64,000 nt of DNA from Oligosphaera ethanolica (GCF_030814695.1 NZ_JAUSVL010000001.1:2826227-2890226), one strand, 5' to 3'; numbered from the stretch's first letter, positions 47,463 to 61,378 are shown. Notes: a model not told the origin generated them from the sequence alone. Numbers and translations are program-made.

Positions 47463-47528
47463 AGCGAAATTTCGCTGAAATTTCCCCGACCCACGCAGGA
47501 AATCACGGCGAGGCCCTCAAACTTCCGG

Positions 47529-48018
47529 TATAATGAGCCGTCTTGTCGGAGTGGGCGAGACGCCCACTCCACGGCCGCGAGACGTAATCGGTAAGTAACC
47601 ATCCCGGTGGGGAAAACACCGGGGACAATTTGCCGGACACCCACGGCCAGTCGCCGCCTAGCCATCCGACCTTGACTACCGCCGACCTTTGCGGCAGCGG
47701 CGTCATAGCGGGCCCAGAGTAGCAGCGGCTTCCAGCCGTTGTGCGCACGGCTCGTGGGGCGGGGAAGACGGGCCGGCTACGGTCGGCGTGGATGACGAGG
47801 ACGGTTTTATGAGCCGTCTTGTCGGAGTGGGCGAGACGCCCACTCCACGGCCGCGAGACGGAATCGGTAAGGAACCACCCCGGTGGGGAAAACACCGGGG
47901 ACAATGTGCCGGACACCCACGGCCAACCGCCGCCCAACTATCCGACCTTGATTACCGCAGATATTTGCGGCAGCGGCGTCGGCCGCCGGGGCTCGCGATA
48001 GCTGCGGGCAGGCCGTGT
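47529..48018. repeat. Intergenic region: two 254-bp-family copies right of the IS
   Basis: To the right of the IS lie the remainder of the interrupted repeat and a second copy. The hairpin GGAGTGGGCG-AGA-CGCCCACTCC is at 47547-47569 and 47824-47846, and GGGGAAAACACCGGGGACAAT follows each. It ends just before the GHMP-uridylyltransferase fusion stop. No gene is seen. Confidence 0.8.
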
Positions 48019-49965
48019 TCAGGCCTTCTGGGCGTGGCCGTAGTCCTGCAGGCTTTGCAGGTAGGCGAAGGGCTGGCCGGTGTCGTAGTGATCGCCATCG
48101 ACCAGGAAGCCGAGCATGCCGTCGCTTTCACGGAGGACATCAAGCGCGGTGGTGAGCTGGACTTCGCCGCGTTGGCGGATGCCCTCGGAGATATGGCGGC
48201 CGAGGATGGCGAAGATTTCGGGGGTGAGGATGTACTGGCCGTAGACGCAGAGGAACTGGTCGTCGCCCAGGCCGGGCATAGCGAGGTGTTCGCGTGCGTA
48301 GTCCAGACTGGGCTTTTCCGCGAATTCGCTGAGGGCGAGGACCTTCTGTTGCTCATCGACCCAGGTGCCGGTGACTGTGCCGTAGTGATGCACGTCGGTG
48401 CCGGGGGCGGTGTAGAGACTGACGATGCTTTTGCGGCCGTGGCGGGTGAAGGCGTCAAGCAGTTGCGCCGCGCAGTTGACTGTCGTGCGGGATGCGTAGA
48501 TGTGATCGCCCAGCAGGAGCAGGAAGGGCTCGTTGCCGACCCAGTCTTTGGCGCAGTACACCGCGTGGCCGAAGCCCATGGCTTCCTTCTGGTGAATGAA
48601 GGTCAGGCGCTGGCCAATCCCGGCCAGAACCCGGCTTTGCTGGCGTGCGGCTTCGGGGAGGCGTTCGTAGTAGGCGTCAGCGACGGGCGCAAAATAGTCG
48701 GCGAAGACCTTCTCGTCTTCGGGGCGGACGATGATGGCGATTTCTTCGGCGCCGGCATCGATGGCCTCTTCGATGATGGTCTGGATGATCGGCTTGCAGA
48801 CGCCGTCGGGAGTGATGACGGGGAACATCTCCTTTTTGACGGCCTTGGTGGCCGGGAACATGCGGGTGCCGAGGCCGGCGGCGGGAATGACGGCTTTGCG
48901 CAGAACCTTGGGTGGCAGCAGGTCCAGCGGGTAGCAGTCCATGCCGTACTGGCTGTTGAGGTATGCGGCGAGCTGGTCGCGTTCGCTCTGGCCGCGGGTG
49001 ACGAATTGGACGCAGCCGTCGCCTTGGGAGCCCACGCCCTTCCCGCCGTAGCTGAGGCTGTGCACTGTCGCATCAGCCAGCACGGCGTGGAGTTTGGGCG
49101 CCGTCAGTTCCGACGGGCAGGCCGGCGCCAGGTGGTGATCGAAGAGCTCCTGAGCGCGGGTCATGAGGGCGCCCAGGCCGGCGGCATCGCCTTTTGCCAG
49201 CAACGCTTCGGCTGCAACGACGATGTCGCTGTTGATGGCGCCGAGATAGTGGATGACGTTTTTATCCTGCGGCGTAGTCGGAAATGGATAGGCCTTCGTC
49301 AAGTCTGCCAAAATGCGGATCGTGTTTTTCTTGCCTTGCAGGTCGGCAGCCAGAAGATAGATGGGCGCGCCGATCTTCAAGCGCTGGGTGCTGAGCATGT
49401 CGCCATCGAAGGTCATGCGCACGGCGCCCTGGCCGAAGGCGCAGCCCTGGTCCATCCGGCCGCAGCGCGACGGGGTCAATATCTCGCCCTGGTAGGCCGC
49501 TTCCATTTCCGCGCGGACGGTCATTTTCAGGTCGTAGGCGTGGCCAAAGGCCCTGGCCACCAGGACGCAGAAGGCCGCCGAGGAGCTCAGGCCTTTTTTG
49601 ACGGGCATGGTGGTCTGATAGTTGTCCAGCTCAAGGCCGTCCACCTGATAGAAGGTCAGCATGAAATGGGCGACACCGGCCGCGTAGCTGAAGAAATCGC
49701 CGCGGGCGGCGGCTTCAAGAAGGGCTTTGCGTTGCATGGGGTAGCAGGCTTCGTGGACGCTGCCATCGGGGAGCAGCGAGCGCAGTTTGAGCTCGCCGGT
49801 CAGTGGCCGGACGCGCGCGTAAATGCCTTGGTTGGTGCCGGCGAGGATCACTTGACCCGGCGCGATGGCGGCGTTGAAACGGCGGTAGGCGCCGGCCCAG
49901 TCGGAATGCTCACCGAAGAGGCAGAGGCGGCCGGGCACGAAGATGTCATGGGTTTTGCTGGACAT
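48019..49965 (-). CDS. Fused GHMP sugar kinase and UTP-sugar-1-phosphate uridylyltransferase
   Basis: The 648-residue protein has an N-terminal GHMP kinase (residues 1-350: PGRLCLFGEHSDW, PVKKGLSSSAAF at 121-132, and GGKGVGSQGDGCVQF near 307-321) and a C-terminal GalU-like nucleotidyltransferase (from about residue 357: KAVIPAAGLGTRMFPATK). It could phosphorylate a sugar at C1 and activate it with UTP in one chain. The order is the reverse of the Bacteroides fucose FKP enzyme, in which the pyrophosphorylase is N-terminal. The sugar is unknown; glucuronate, galactose or a 6-deoxysugar are all possible. No clear ribosome site precedes the ATG at 49965. It is divergent from the acyltransferase. 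Confidence 0.88.
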   Translation of the reverse strand: MSSKTHDIFVPGRLCLFGEHSDWAGAYRRFNAAIAPGQVILAGTNQGIYARVRPLTGELKLRSLLPDGSVHEACYPMQRKALLEAAARGDFFSYAAGVAHFMLTFYQVDGLELDNYQTTMPVKKGLSSSAAFCVLVARAFGHAYDLKMTVRAEMEAAYQGEILTPSRCGRMDQGCAFGQGAVRMTFDGDMLSTQRLKIGAPIYLLAADLQGKKNTIRILADLTKAYPFPTTPQDKNVIHYLGAINSDIVVAAEALLAKGDAAGLGALMTRAQELFDHHLAPACPSELTAPKLHAVLADATVHSLSYGGKGVGSQGDGCVQFVTRGQSERDQLAAYLNSQYGMDCYPLDLLPPKVLRKAVIPAAGLGTRMFPATKAVKKEMFPVITPDGVCKPIIQTIIEEAIDAGAEEIAIIVRPEDEKVFADYFAPVADAYYERLPEAARQQSRVLAGIGQRLTFIHQKEAMGFGHAVYCAKDWVGNEPFLLLLGDHIYASRTTVNCAAQLLDAFTRHGRKSIVSLYTAPGTDVHHYGTVTGTWVDEQQKVLALSEFAEKPSLDYAREHLAMPGLGDDQFLCVYGQYILTPEIFAILGRHISEGIRQRGEVQLTTALDVLRESDGMLGFLVDGDHYDTGQPFAYLQSLQDYGHAQKA

Positions 49966-50102
49966 AGTTTCCGATATGCTGGGGTGGAGTTGTGAGAGGC
50001 GGGTCCGTGCAGTATTTTACCACGTTGTCCGCAGGACACAAGAAGAAGCGGCGTCGGCCGTGCTGCGGACGCGCCCCCGTCCAGGTTCCCGAAAGTGCAT
50101 TC

Positions 50103-50753
50103 ATGGTCCGCAAAATCTTTACCTTCAAGAACAAAAAGCACATGCCGACGTGGCTGGCGGGGCTGTTGGCGGGGCTGGTGAAACTGATAGCCACGACGTA
50201 CCGGCTGCGCGTTGAGGACCCCCACGGCTGGTTGACACGGCACGAGCCGTGGCCGATCATCGTGCCGATCTGGCATAATCGGATACTGTTTTTGCCAGCG
50301 TTGGCGCCCCGGGGTTTTTTGGAACGCATGGTGGTGTTGATCAGCGCGTCCCGTGATGGCGGTTACGTGGCGGCCTTCGTGCGCTTTTTCAAGTTGCGGG
50401 TGGTGCGGGGCTCGTCAAGCCGTGGTGCGCGTGCGGCATTTCTAGCGCTGAGCCGGGAATTGCAGGCAGGTTACTCACCCATCCTGACGGTAGACGGTCC
50501 GCGCGGCCCGCGTTACACGGTGCAGCATGGCGCCGTCGCGTTGGCCATGCGCAGCGGTGCGCCGATTTTGCCGATAGCGCTGAACGCGCCGAAGCGCTGG
50601 AATCTCAAGAACTGGGACGGTACGCAGATTCCCTGGCCTTTTTCCCGGGTGACGCTGCGCTTGGGCGCGCTGCTGTTTGTGGCGCCTGGTGAAGAACGGG
50701 AAGCCGCCGCCGAGCGCGTTCGCCAGGCGCTGCTGGCGATCAACGAAGATTGA
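50103..50753 (+). CDS. DUF374 family lysophospholipid acyltransferase-like protein
   Basis: The 216-residue protein matches DUF374, a family related to lipid A acyltransferases: PIWHNRILFLPAL, ISASRDGGYVAAF, VVRGSSSRGARAAF and ILTVDGPRGPRY. It likely acylates a lipid at the inner membrane. Start at 50103 is the best conserved-start candidate, though no clear Shine-Dalgarno is seen. It lies 97 nt before the helicase gene and is divergent from the fusion kinase. Confidence 0.82.
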   Translation: MVRKIFTFKNKKHMPTWLAGLLAGLVKLIATTYRLRVEDPHGWLTRHEPWPIIVPIWHNRILFLPALAPRGFLERMVVLISASRDGGYVAAFVRFFKLRVVRGSSSRGARAAFLALSRELQAGYSPILTVDGPRGPRYTVQHGAVALAMRSGAPILPIALNAPKRWNLKNWDGTQIPWPFSRVTLRLGALLFVAPGEEREAAAERVRQALLAINED

Positions 50754-50850
50754 ACAGGAACGCCGGCGTTTTTTGATGCGCCGGGTGACATATCATGCTG
50801 CTGCTGGGAGGACGTTGGTCCGGGGGGCGGGGTGTGTAGCAAGGAGACGG

Positions 50851-52866
50851 ATGTCGACAGCAAAACTCAATCCATCGCAGCAAGCGGCTGTCGAGTGCCT
50901 GGACGGCCCCCTGCTGCTGCTGGCTGGTGCGGGCACGGGCAAGACCCGGGTGATTATCCACCGCATCGCCAATCTGATCCGCCATGACGTGCCACCCGAG
51001 GCGATCCTGGCGGTGACCTTTACCAACAAGGCCGCGAAAGAGATGCGTGAGCGCGTCGCGGGGCTGCTGACCCCGGCGGTGGCCGAGAAGATCACGGTGA
51101 ACACTTTCCATGCGTTCTGCGTGCAGGTTCTGCGGCGGCATATTCATCTGTTGGGTTACGGCAACAATTTCACCATCGCGACCGAGGGCTATCAGAAGGG
51201 GCTCATCCGCGAAATCGCCACGCAGCTGAACATGGTACGAGAGGGCTGCTCGCCCAATCTGTGGTTGGCGCTGATCAGCCGGGCGAAGTCCGCGCTGGAA
51301 ACTCCCGACGATATGCGCAGGAAAGAACTGCCCTACGCCGCCGATTTGGCCACGGTCTATCAGCAGTATCAGAAACGCCTGCAGCAGATGGACTTGGTCG
51401 ATTTTGACGATCTGCTCGGGCTGACGGTGCGGCTGTGGACGGAGCAGCCACAGGTCCTCGCGCAATACCGGGAACGCTATCGCTACCTGATGATTGACGA
51501 GTACCAGGACACCAACGCCGTGCAGCTGCGTCTCATGGTGCTGCTGGCCGGCAGCCGGGCGAACATCTGCGTCGTCGGCGATGACGACCAGTCCATCTAC
51601 GGCTGGCGGGGCGCCGACTTGGGCAACATCCTCGAATTCGAAACGCATTTCCCGGCGGCGCGAGTAATTCGCCTGGAACAGAACTACCGGTCAACGAACC
51701 GCATTCTCCACGCCGCAAACGTGCTGATCAGCAAAAACAAAAGCCGTCGCGTCAAAAACCTCTGGTCCGAAGAAGGCCAGGGCGAGAAACTCCTGGCGGT
51801 GTGCTGTCTGGATGAGCACGACGAGGCCAATTTTGCGGCGGAGTACATCCTCGGCAAGTCCGGTGGCAGCCAGTGGCAGCGTTTTGCCGTGCTCGTCCGC
51901 GCCGGTCATCAGACGCGAGTGCTGGAGGAGACCTTCCGCAAACGCCGCGTGCCCTACGTGCTCGTCGGCGCCAATTCATTCTATCAGCGCAAGGAAATCC
52001 TGGATGTCATCAGTTTCCTGCAGCTGATCCAAAACCCCCGCGACAATCTGGCCCTGCTGCGTATCATCAATGTGCCGCCGCGTGGCGCCGGCGAGGTAAC
52101 GGTGGATAAATTGCGCGAGCTCGGCCAGATCAGCGGCGCCCCGCTGGGCGAACTGCTCACCAATAACGCGTTGCTGCAGGCTATCCCCGCCGACAGCGCC
52201 CGGAACCTCGCCGATTTCCACAAACTGCTCGCCGAGGCCCGCCACGACTTCGCCACGCCCGGCTGCATCTTCACCAAGACCGAGAAATATCTCAAGGCGA
52301 TCCGCTACATTGAGGGCCTGGCGCAGATGTACAAACCGCGCGAAGACGCCCTGCAGCGACGCGATAACGTGCTCGAATTTCTGTCCTCCATGGCTGAATT
52401 CGACCAGCGTAATCCCGCCGGCACGCTCGGTGAGTACTTGGAAATCTTTGCCTTGCACGATGCCAATGACCGCCGGGAGAAAGACCGCAACACCGGCGAC
52501 AACGCGGTGACGCTGATGACTGTCCATGCCGCCAAAGGCCTGGAATACCCCGTGGTGCTGGTCGTCGGCATGGAACAGGGCCTTTTTCCCAATCAGATGG
52601 CCCTCGACGAGGGCAATGAGGAAGAGGAGCGCCGGCTCTGCTACGTCGCCATCACCCGTGCCAAACAGGAACTTGTGCTGAGTTACGCGGAACGCCGCCG
52701 CGTTATGAACCGCGTCGTCGCCAAACGACCGTCAAAATTTCTTGACGAGTTGCCTGCGGACGACGTTGTTTTCACGACGCCGAAGCTGGCGATAGCGCCG
52801 GCATCCGACACGGACATCAAGAAGTATCTCGCGCAGATGCGCGCGCAATTCAAGCCACAGGAATAA
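50851..52866 (+). CDS. UvrD/PcrA-type superfamily 1 DNA helicase
   Basis: The 671-residue protein has the SF1A motifs: Q motif LNPSQQAAVECL, Walker A LLAGAGTGKTRVI, MIDEYQDTNAVQ, GDDDQSIYGWRGAD, TVHAAKGLEYPVVL and EERRLCYVAITRAKQEL. It unwinds DNA 3'-5' in repair or replication restart. The length fits Rep or PcrA more than UvrD. AAGGAG precedes the ATG at 50851; the longer frame beginning at 50677 overlaps the acyltransferase gene and is rejected. Dihydroorotase follows 36 nt later. A second helicase of the same class lies at the right window edge. Confidence 0.93.
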   Translation: MSTAKLNPSQQAAVECLDGPLLLLAGAGTGKTRVIIHRIANLIRHDVPPEAILAVTFTNKAAKEMRERVAGLLTPAVAEKITVNTFHAFCVQVLRRHIHLLGYGNNFTIATEGYQKGLIREIATQLNMVREGCSPNLWLALISRAKSALETPDDMRRKELPYAADLATVYQQYQKRLQQMDLVDFDDLLGLTVRLWTEQPQVLAQYRERYRYLMIDEYQDTNAVQLRLMVLLAGSRANICVVGDDDQSIYGWRGADLGNILEFETHFPAARVIRLEQNYRSTNRILHAANVLISKNKSRRVKNLWSEEGQGEKLLAVCCLDEHDEANFAAEYILGKSGGSQWQRFAVLVRAGHQTRVLEETFRKRRVPYVLVGANSFYQRKEILDVISFLQLIQNPRDNLALLRIINVPPRGAGEVTVDKLRELGQISGAPLGELLTNNALLQAIPADSARNLADFHKLLAEARHDFATPGCIFTKTEKYLKAIRYIEGLAQMYKPREDALQRRDNVLEFLSSMAEFDQRNPAGTLGEYLEIFALHDANDRREKDRNTGDNAVTLMTVHAAKGLEYPVVLVVGMEQGLFPNQMALDEGNEEEERRLCYVAITRAKQELVLSYAERRRVMNRVVAKRPSKFLDELPADDVVFTTPKLAIAPASDTDIKKYLAQMRAQFKPQE

Positions 52867-52902
52867 CCGTAGCGCCATTAGCGCCAAGCACAGGACATAG
52901 CC

Positions 52903-54162
52903 ATGACTGACGAACTGCTTTTAGTTGGTGCCCGGGTCGTCGACCCCCTCAATGCCTATGATGACCAGCGTGACATCGGTATTCGCGATGGCGTGATTGT
53001 CGATCCGGCGACTCTGCGCGATCCCGAGCGACTCCATCTGCAGGGCAAAGTGGTGGCACCCGGGTTCATTGATCTTCACGTGCATTTGCGCTATCCCGGC
53101 CAGACGCACAAGGAGGACATTCGCAGCGGCACGGCCGCGGCCGCTGCCGGTGGTTTTACCACGGTGCTGGCCATGCCCAACACCGTCCCGACAGTCGATA
53201 ATCCGACGGTCTTGGCCGACGTGCTGCGCAAGGCCGCCGCCGATGGCGCGGTGCATGTGCTGCAGGCCGGCGCGCTGACCGTGGGCCGGCAGGGCGAGGC
53301 GGTGACCGACATCGCCGGCCTGAAAGCCGCCGGTGCGCCCGTGGTCACCGACGACGGCAGCACGCCCCAGCTGGCCGGCGTTATGCGTCAGGCGATGATC
53401 GCTGCCGCCGCGGCCGGCATTGCCGTAATCGACCACTGCGAGGACTGCAGCCTCGCCCGTCCGGGCGTCATGCACGATGGTGCCGTCGCCCGCGAGCTGG
53501 GGCTGCCTGGCCAGCCGCGTTCGGCTGAGGAAGTCATTGTGGCGCGGGACATCATTCTCGCTGCCGAGACCGGCTGCCGGCTACACTTGCAGCATCTGAG
53601 CTCAGCCGGATCGGTCGCGATGCTCCGCCTGGCCCAGCAGCACGGTCTGCCCGTCACCGGCGAGGCCTGCCCCCATCATCTCTTCCTAACCGACGAAGCC
53701 TGCCGGACTTTCGGCGTGAATGCCAAAATGGCCCCGCCGCTCCGCGAAGAAGCCGACCGCCAGGCGCTTATCGACGGCTTGCGCGATGGCACACTCTGCG
53801 CCATCGCTACCGACCACGCGCCGCATAGCGCCGACGAGAAAGCCGCCGGCTGGACTAAAGCGCCCTTCGGTATCATCGGCCTCGAAGCCGCCGTGCCACT
53901 CTGCTTCTCTGAACTCTATAATAAAGGCGTGCTCACGCTCCCGCAGCTCATCGCGCTCTTCACCGTTGGCCCCAGAAAGGTACTGGGCCTACCCGTGGGT
54001 AGCCTCGAACTCGGTGCTACGGCTGATGTCACTATCCTCGACCTGGACGCCAAGCACAGCATCAGTGTCGAGTCCTTCGCCTCACGCTCCCGCAATTGCC
54101 CATACGACGGCTGGCAATGCCGCGGTAAGGTCGTCGGGACCCTGGTCGGAAGCAGTCGATAG
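52903..54162 (+). CDS. pyrC: Dihydroorotase (type I, PyrC)
   Basis: The 419-residue protein has the amidohydrolase metal motif FIDLHVHLRYPGQTHKED and the late ATDHAPH block. It also contains VIDHCEDCSLA, LQHLSSAGSV and GEACPHHLFL, typical of class I bacterial dihydroorotases of ~420 residues. It closes carbamoyl aspartate to dihydroorotate in pyrimidine synthesis. An upstream AGGACATAGCC precedes the ATG at 52903. No other pyr gene is adjacent; it shares the unit with the helicase. Confidence 0.93.
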   Translation: MTDELLLVGARVVDPLNAYDDQRDIGIRDGVIVDPATLRDPERLHLQGKVVAPGFIDLHVHLRYPGQTHKEDIRSGTAAAAAGGFTTVLAMPNTVPTVDNPTVLADVLRKAAADGAVHVLQAGALTVGRQGEAVTDIAGLKAAGAPVVTDDGSTPQLAGVMRQAMIAAAAAGIAVIDHCEDCSLARPGVMHDGAVARELGLPGQPRSAEEVIVARDIILAAETGCRLHLQHLSSAGSVAMLRLAQQHGLPVTGEACPHHLFLTDEACRTFGVNAKMAPPLREEADRQALIDGLRDGTLCAIATDHAPHSADEKAAGWTKAPFGIIGLEAAVPLCFSELYNKGVLTLPQLIALFTVGPRKVLGLPVGSLELGATADVTILDLDAKHSISVESFASRSRNCPYDGWQCRGKVVGTLVGSSR

Positions 54163-54982
54163 ACGGGCCAGGTACGGTCGGCGTGGATGGCGAGTGCGGG
54201 AAATGAGCCGTCTTGTCGGAGTGGGCGGGACGCCCACTCCACGGCCGGGATATGTACGCGCTACGGCCGGGATATGTACGCGCTACGGCCGGGATATGTA
54301 CGCGCTACGGCCGGGATATGTACGCGCTACGGCCGGGATAGGAACGCCGGGACGGGGCCGCCATGGACACCCGAGGACGTCTTGACGCTGAAAGAGGCCT
54401 TGGACTGCCAACAACCAATCTCAAAAAGAATCTGCGGTAATCTGCGACATCTGTGGATAAAAAAAGCTCCCCGCACCACGACCGGAAGCCGGGGCGTCCA
54501 GATCTGTATGGCCGGTGGCGTAAAAAGGCTGAAAAATTCGTCTTTTTGCGGCTTGCGGGCTTGCTAGTTGGCGAAGGCGTGGCATAGTAATGCTTCGCGC
54601 CCCCCAAACGGGTCGCAGAGATCCTTAGCAAAAAAATTATTGGAGAAAGCTGGCCGAGGGGCTTGCAGATCGCCAAAGGCGGTTTACAGTAAGTAACTCG
54701 GACGGAATGCTTTGCGCCTGATCCAAACAGAATTTCCAAAAAAAGTTCTGGCTGGGCTTGCGAAAGTGAAAAGCTCCGATAAAGTAATGCTCCGCCTCAC
54801 CTGAGGCAGGAAAAGCTCCTTGGCAACTGAGCAGCGAAATATAGTGCGATTGTCACGATGAATTGAATTATCGGTGGCAGCAACAAAGCGCGTTCCTTCG
54901 GGAATGTGGCGTACGCTGTCACCCCCCCTTGAGAAGTTATTAAAGAACAGGGCATTCCTTCGGGGATGCGTTCGAACTTTTC
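54163..54982. other. rRNA-operon upstream region: repeats and possible promoter
   Basis: The gap after pyrC holds a 254-bp-family fragment (54170-54240). A 22-bp tandem repeat (ACGGCCGGGATATGTACGCG...) starts at 54241, 54263, 54285 and 54307 and has a partial copy at 54329. Downstream are ATCTGCGGTAATCTGCG sequence and an AT-richer leader. A weak promoter candidate is TTGCTA (54561-54566) with TAGTAA 18 bp downstream. No gene is seen; expected antitermination boxes are not identified. Confidence 0.6.
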
Positions 54983-56494
<1,512 letters not shown>

Positions 56495-56631
56495 CTAAGG
56501 AAACGCAAGGATCGCAAGATCTGCGCGTGCCGGCGTGGCAATGTCAGTCATTATATTTCGCTGCTCAGCAGCCAAAGGATCAGCTCTTTGGTGCAACAAG
56601 AAAAAAATGGGCGGCTCGAGGCCGTTTTACT

Positions 56632-56707
56632 GGGGCCGTAGCTCAGTTGGTAGAGCGCCTGCTTTGCAAGCAGGATGCCGCGGGTTCGAGTCCCACCGGC
56701 TCCACCA
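56632..56707 (+). tRNA. tRNA-Ala (anticodon TGC)
   Basis: A 76-nt cloverleaf with genomic CCA. The acceptor stem shows the G3:U70 identity pair of alanine tRNA; the anticodon arm is CCTGC-TTTGCAA-GCAGG and the T arm is GGTTCGAGTCC. It lies in the 16S-23S spacer ahead of tRNA-Ile. Confidence 0.95.
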
Positions 56708-56766
56708 GCTTTACTGGCGGTGTACCCGGAGACGCGTTCTCCAGGCCAGCCGGACCGGAACAATGT

Positions 56767-56843
56767 GGGCGCGTAGCTCAGTTGGTTAGAGCGCGTCTCT
56801 GATAAGGACGAAGTCCCTGGTTCGAGTCCAGGCGCGCCCACCA
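56767..56843 (+). tRNA. tRNA-Ile (anticodon GAT)
   Basis: A 77-nt cloverleaf with encoded CCA. The acceptor stem is GGGCGCG/CGCGCCC and the anticodon loop CTGATAA gives GAT. It lies in the 16S-23S spacer after tRNA-Ala, the reverse of the common Ile-Ala order. Confidence 0.95.
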
Positions 56844-57046
56844 TATTTTCCGCTGAAGCAACACGGTAAAGATCCGCGAGGGTCCAAGCCTGTTGCCTTG
56901 GTGTTGCTCTTTGAAAATCTGCAGTAGTGAAGAATCAGAAGAAGAAGAATGTTGAACCGCGCGTTCCACCCTGTCCATGTCGGGCCGGGGGATCAAGGAA
57001 CGCGCAATGGAACCGGACAGTATCCGACCGCCAGTACCAATTTGGC

Positions 57047-59991
<2,945 letters not shown>

Positions 59992-60142
59992 CCTTTCCCG
60001 CCGGCACCCCGCCCCTCAAACGGGCGGAGTCCCGGCGGGAAAAACAAAGGCGAATCGGATACCACCGCTCGAACGGCGGACGGTTCCAGACAACATGAGG
60101 CTTCTTCAAGCTCCACAACTACTGCAGGTTTTCTTCCATCTT

Positions 60143-60260
60143 GGACTGGTGGCTTTGGCGGGGATGTCACACCCGTTCCCATCTCGAACACGGCCGTTAA
60201 GCTCCCCAGTGGCGATGATACTACGCTCAAGAGCGTGGGAAAGTAGCGCGCTGCCAGTCC
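60143..60260 (+). rRNA. rrf: 5S ribosomal RNA
   Basis: About 118 nt bounded by the terminal helix GGACTGG/CCAGTCC. It has CCCGTTCCCATCTCGAACACGG and CTACGCTCAAGAGCGTGGGAAAGTAG as in typical bacterial 5S. It is 150 nt after 23S and immediately precedes a run of T. Confidence 0.93.
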
Positions 60261-60267
60261 TTTTTTT

Positions 60268-60319
60268 AAGCCCGGGGCCCGTTGGTATACTACACCGACG
60301 GGCCCCGGGGCTTTTTTTT
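60268..60319 (+). terminator. rRNA operon terminator
   Basis: AAGCCCGGGGCCCGT (60268-60282) pairs with ACGGGCCCCGGGGCTT (60297-60312) around a 14-nt loop, followed by TTTTTTTT. It is a very strong intrinsic terminator, about 8 nt after 5S. Confidence 0.9.
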
Positions 60320-60390
60320 GCCTCACGGCAGTGCCGCGCCTCACGGCAATGCCGTGAGGCTACTGAGGCCGTCGCGCTTCCTTTTTTTCC

Positions 60391-60780
60391 TCACGCGAAG
60401 GCGCGAAGGCGCGAAGAAGACAAAGAAAAATGGCGGCCTGTCTTGCCGCTGCGCGGCAATTCACGCCGCCGATAAAAAGGCGCGAAGGCTGGCGGGGGGG
60501 CAGGGCGTTCAGTGCCTCACGGCATTGCCGTGAGGCTACCGAGGCCGTCGCGCTTCCTTTTTTTCCTCACGCGAAGGCGCGAAGGCGCGAAGAAGACAAA
60601 GAAAAATGGCGGCCTGTCTTGCCGCTGCGCGGCAATTCACGCCGCCGATAAAAAGGCGCGAAGGCTGGCGGGGTGGCAGGGCGTTCAGTGCCTCACGGCA
60701 ATGCCGCGAGGCTGGCGGGTATGGGCAGGGCGTTCAGTGCCTCACGGCAATGCCGCGCGAGGCTAGCGGGTCTGGGGCGA
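60391..60780. repeat. 176-bp repeat pair (CTCACGCGAAGGCGCGAAG family) with short tail repeats
   Basis: TCACGCGAAGGCGCGAAGG recurs at 60391 and 60567, a 176-bp unit similar to the 162-bp array at 28.7 kb, with the same GGCGGCCTGTCTTGCCGC and AAAAAGGCGCGAAGGCTGGC ends. The upstream (60320-60390) has CCTCACGGCAATGCCGTGAGG hairpins, of which four more copies follow to 60780. No gene is supported between the rRNA operon and the hypothetical gene at 60791. Confidence 0.85.
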
Positions 60781-60790
60781 TGCGGGCGTT

Positions 60791-61378
60791 TTACCCGGCT
60801 TCGTTTTGGGCGGTGGTGTAGTGGCTGGTGTATTCGGCGAAGGCGAGTTGGTATCGCCGTGCTTCGTCGGGGGAGAAAATTGCCTGGCTTTTTTCGGAGC
60901 TGCCTTTGATGAGTGCCTGGCCGACGGCGAGGGTGCGCATGAAGGCCTGAAGGACGATTTGTTCGTTGCTTTCGAAGTCGTGGCAGGTCGAGGAGAGCAT
61001 GGCGTAAGTATCTTGGTCGAGATGGTCGGCGAGGACTTCGGCTTCCTCCTTGACGACGGATGCGTGGCTGGCGAGGGCGACGAGGGTCTGAATAAGTTTC
61101 AGGAGCAGCCTCAGGAAATGGAGGACGGGTTTATTCCACAGGCCGAGTTTACTTTCCCGGCACATGTGGGATGCTTTTTCGGTGGTAGTGAGCGCATCTT
61201 GGATGAGCATGAGACAGAACTCATAGGCATGGGCGCGTTTCTGGCTGGATTGTTGCCACAGGCCCTTGAGGGCAAAACTGACCAGGCATTGGTATGCGGC
61301 GTCCCGCCGGGCGATGCCGACGCAGTGGTTCATTTCCACCAAGGTTTGAACGTGTATGCGCTGCGTTTTCAATGGCAT
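60791..61378 (-). CDS. Hypothetical helical protein
   Basis: This protein has 195 residues from the ATG at 61378 (GGAGG about 7 nt upstream; an in-frame start at 61402 adds eight). It is predicted to be mostly alpha-helical, with four long amphipathic segments and a tail (EARRYQLAFAEYTSHY); it resembles four-helix bundle or S23/IVP-type proteins in general character only. I do not recognise a family and do not infer a function. It ends just before the 176-bp repeat pair. Confidence 0.6.
   Translation of the reverse strand: MPLKTQRIHVQTLVEMNHCVGIARRDAAYQCLVSFALKGLWQQSSQKRAHAYEFCLMLIQDALTTTEKASHMCRESKLGLWNKPVLHFLRLLLKLIQTLVALASHASVVKEEAEVLADHLDQDTYAMLSSTCHDFESNEQIVLQAFMRTLAVGQALIKGSSEKSQAIFSPDEARRYQLAFAEYTSHYTTAQNEAG

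Larger units (their letters stand above)
45662..47528 (+). mobile_element. IS1634-like insertion sequence (1,867 bp) with 6-bp target duplication
   Basis: The ends are CGGAAGTTTGAGGGG at 45662-45676 and its inverted partner CCCTCAAACTTCCG at 47515-47528. They are flanked by the direct repeat GTATAA at 45656-45661 and 47529-47534. The undisturbed target, GACGGTATAATGAGCC, is found in the same repeat family at about 14068. The element encodes one full-length transposase and has a lower GC content at its left end than the surroundings, suggesting recent acquisition. Confidence 0.92.
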
